Positions 35,433 through 35,541 of a DNA stretch of 35,541 nt are shown here, piece by piece (position 1 is the first letter of the stretch; each line of letters opens with the position of its first letter). The notes beneath the pieces were generated by a model that was not told where the DNA came from, searched no databases, and saw only the letters and a program-made list of their open reading frames with translations. This DNA comes from an uncultured Ruminococcus sp. (lineage in GTDB: Bacteria > Bacillota > Clostridia > Oscillospirales > Acutalibacteraceae), in NCBI GenBank assembly GCA_902773325.1, contig CACYDW010000052.1, positions 1 to 35,541 on the forward strand, written 5' to 3'. A program made the translations under genes and the position numbers.

Positions 35433-35541
35433 AGTAAGCGGTATTGGGGCTCTTGTTCTCGGTTGTCACCTCGGTCGGTGCTTCTGCTGCGCAGAGGTGT
35501 CCACCGGACACCCGCACCCCTTGACCTCGGCAAGGGTGCAC
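35433..35541. other. Palindrome-rich end of the window
   Basis: Two hairpins stand close together: GGTGTCC/GGACACC (35496-35502 with 35506-35512) and a 9-bp stem with one bulged C (35514-35523 with 35531-35539). Neither has a T run within the window. They could be part of a dispersed intergenic repeat or a structured RNA cut by the window edge. Confidence 0.45.

Overview
The window looks like a chromosome segment from an anaerobic, mid-GC Gram-positive bacterium of the class Clostridia, most likely a Ruminococcus-like member of the Oscillospiraceae. This is inferred from the strong AGGAGG-type ribosome binding sites, TTGACA/TATAAT promoters with 17-base spacers, GatAB amidotransferase, MtaB, an ABC-F ATPase, rubredoxin, a YhcC-type radical SAM enzyme and the general protein style. 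No rRNA, tRNA or CRISPR array was seen. No similarity search could be run, so family names rest on motifs read by eye.

Layout. (1) 1-3110: gatA and gatB, closed by a bidirectional terminator. (2) 3130-5134, minus strand: a decayed condensation/adenylation gene with a frameshift at a G6 tract and an internal deletion. A palindrome overlaps its promoter. (3) 5519-25048: one strong promoter, seven same-strand genes and one terminator, about 19.5 kb. The genes encode a secreted and membrane-anchored VWA protein, a 1202-residue tubulin/FtsZ-superfamily protein, a 771-residue two-TM protein, a 1771-residue multi-TM protein with helicase-like, zinc-ribbon, dead-zincin and transglutaminase regions, a three-TM protein with Rossmann (RCK-like) and RyR-like domains, a CbxX/SpoVK-type AAA+ ATPase and a YbjN-like protein. 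A 163-bp MITE-like insertion sits between the second and third genes. (4) 25067-29434: mtaB (minus), an HPr-like protein without the catalytic histidine (plus), and an ABC-F ATPase (minus). (5) 29435-32492: an operon of two DUF3592-like membrane proteins flanking a transglutaminase-like lipoprotein. (6) 32767-35432: rubredoxin, a YhcC-like radical SAM protein and citrate synthase.

The most interesting part is the seven-gene block. It pairs a cytoskeletal-type GTPase with an extracellular VWA receptor-like protein, three further membrane proteins with large soluble regions, an AAA+ remodeller and a small chaperone-like protein. A link between FtsZ-like proteins and VWA proteins in predicted membrane-remodelling loci has been published (Makarova and Koonin 2010, from memory). 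The composition seen here, with RyR, transglutaminase, dead zincin and CbxX AAA+ parts, goes beyond what I remember of it. A membrane-anchored, nucleotide-driven assembly is the simplest reading. Its cargo or purpose (envelope remodelling, stress response or defence) cannot be told from sequence.
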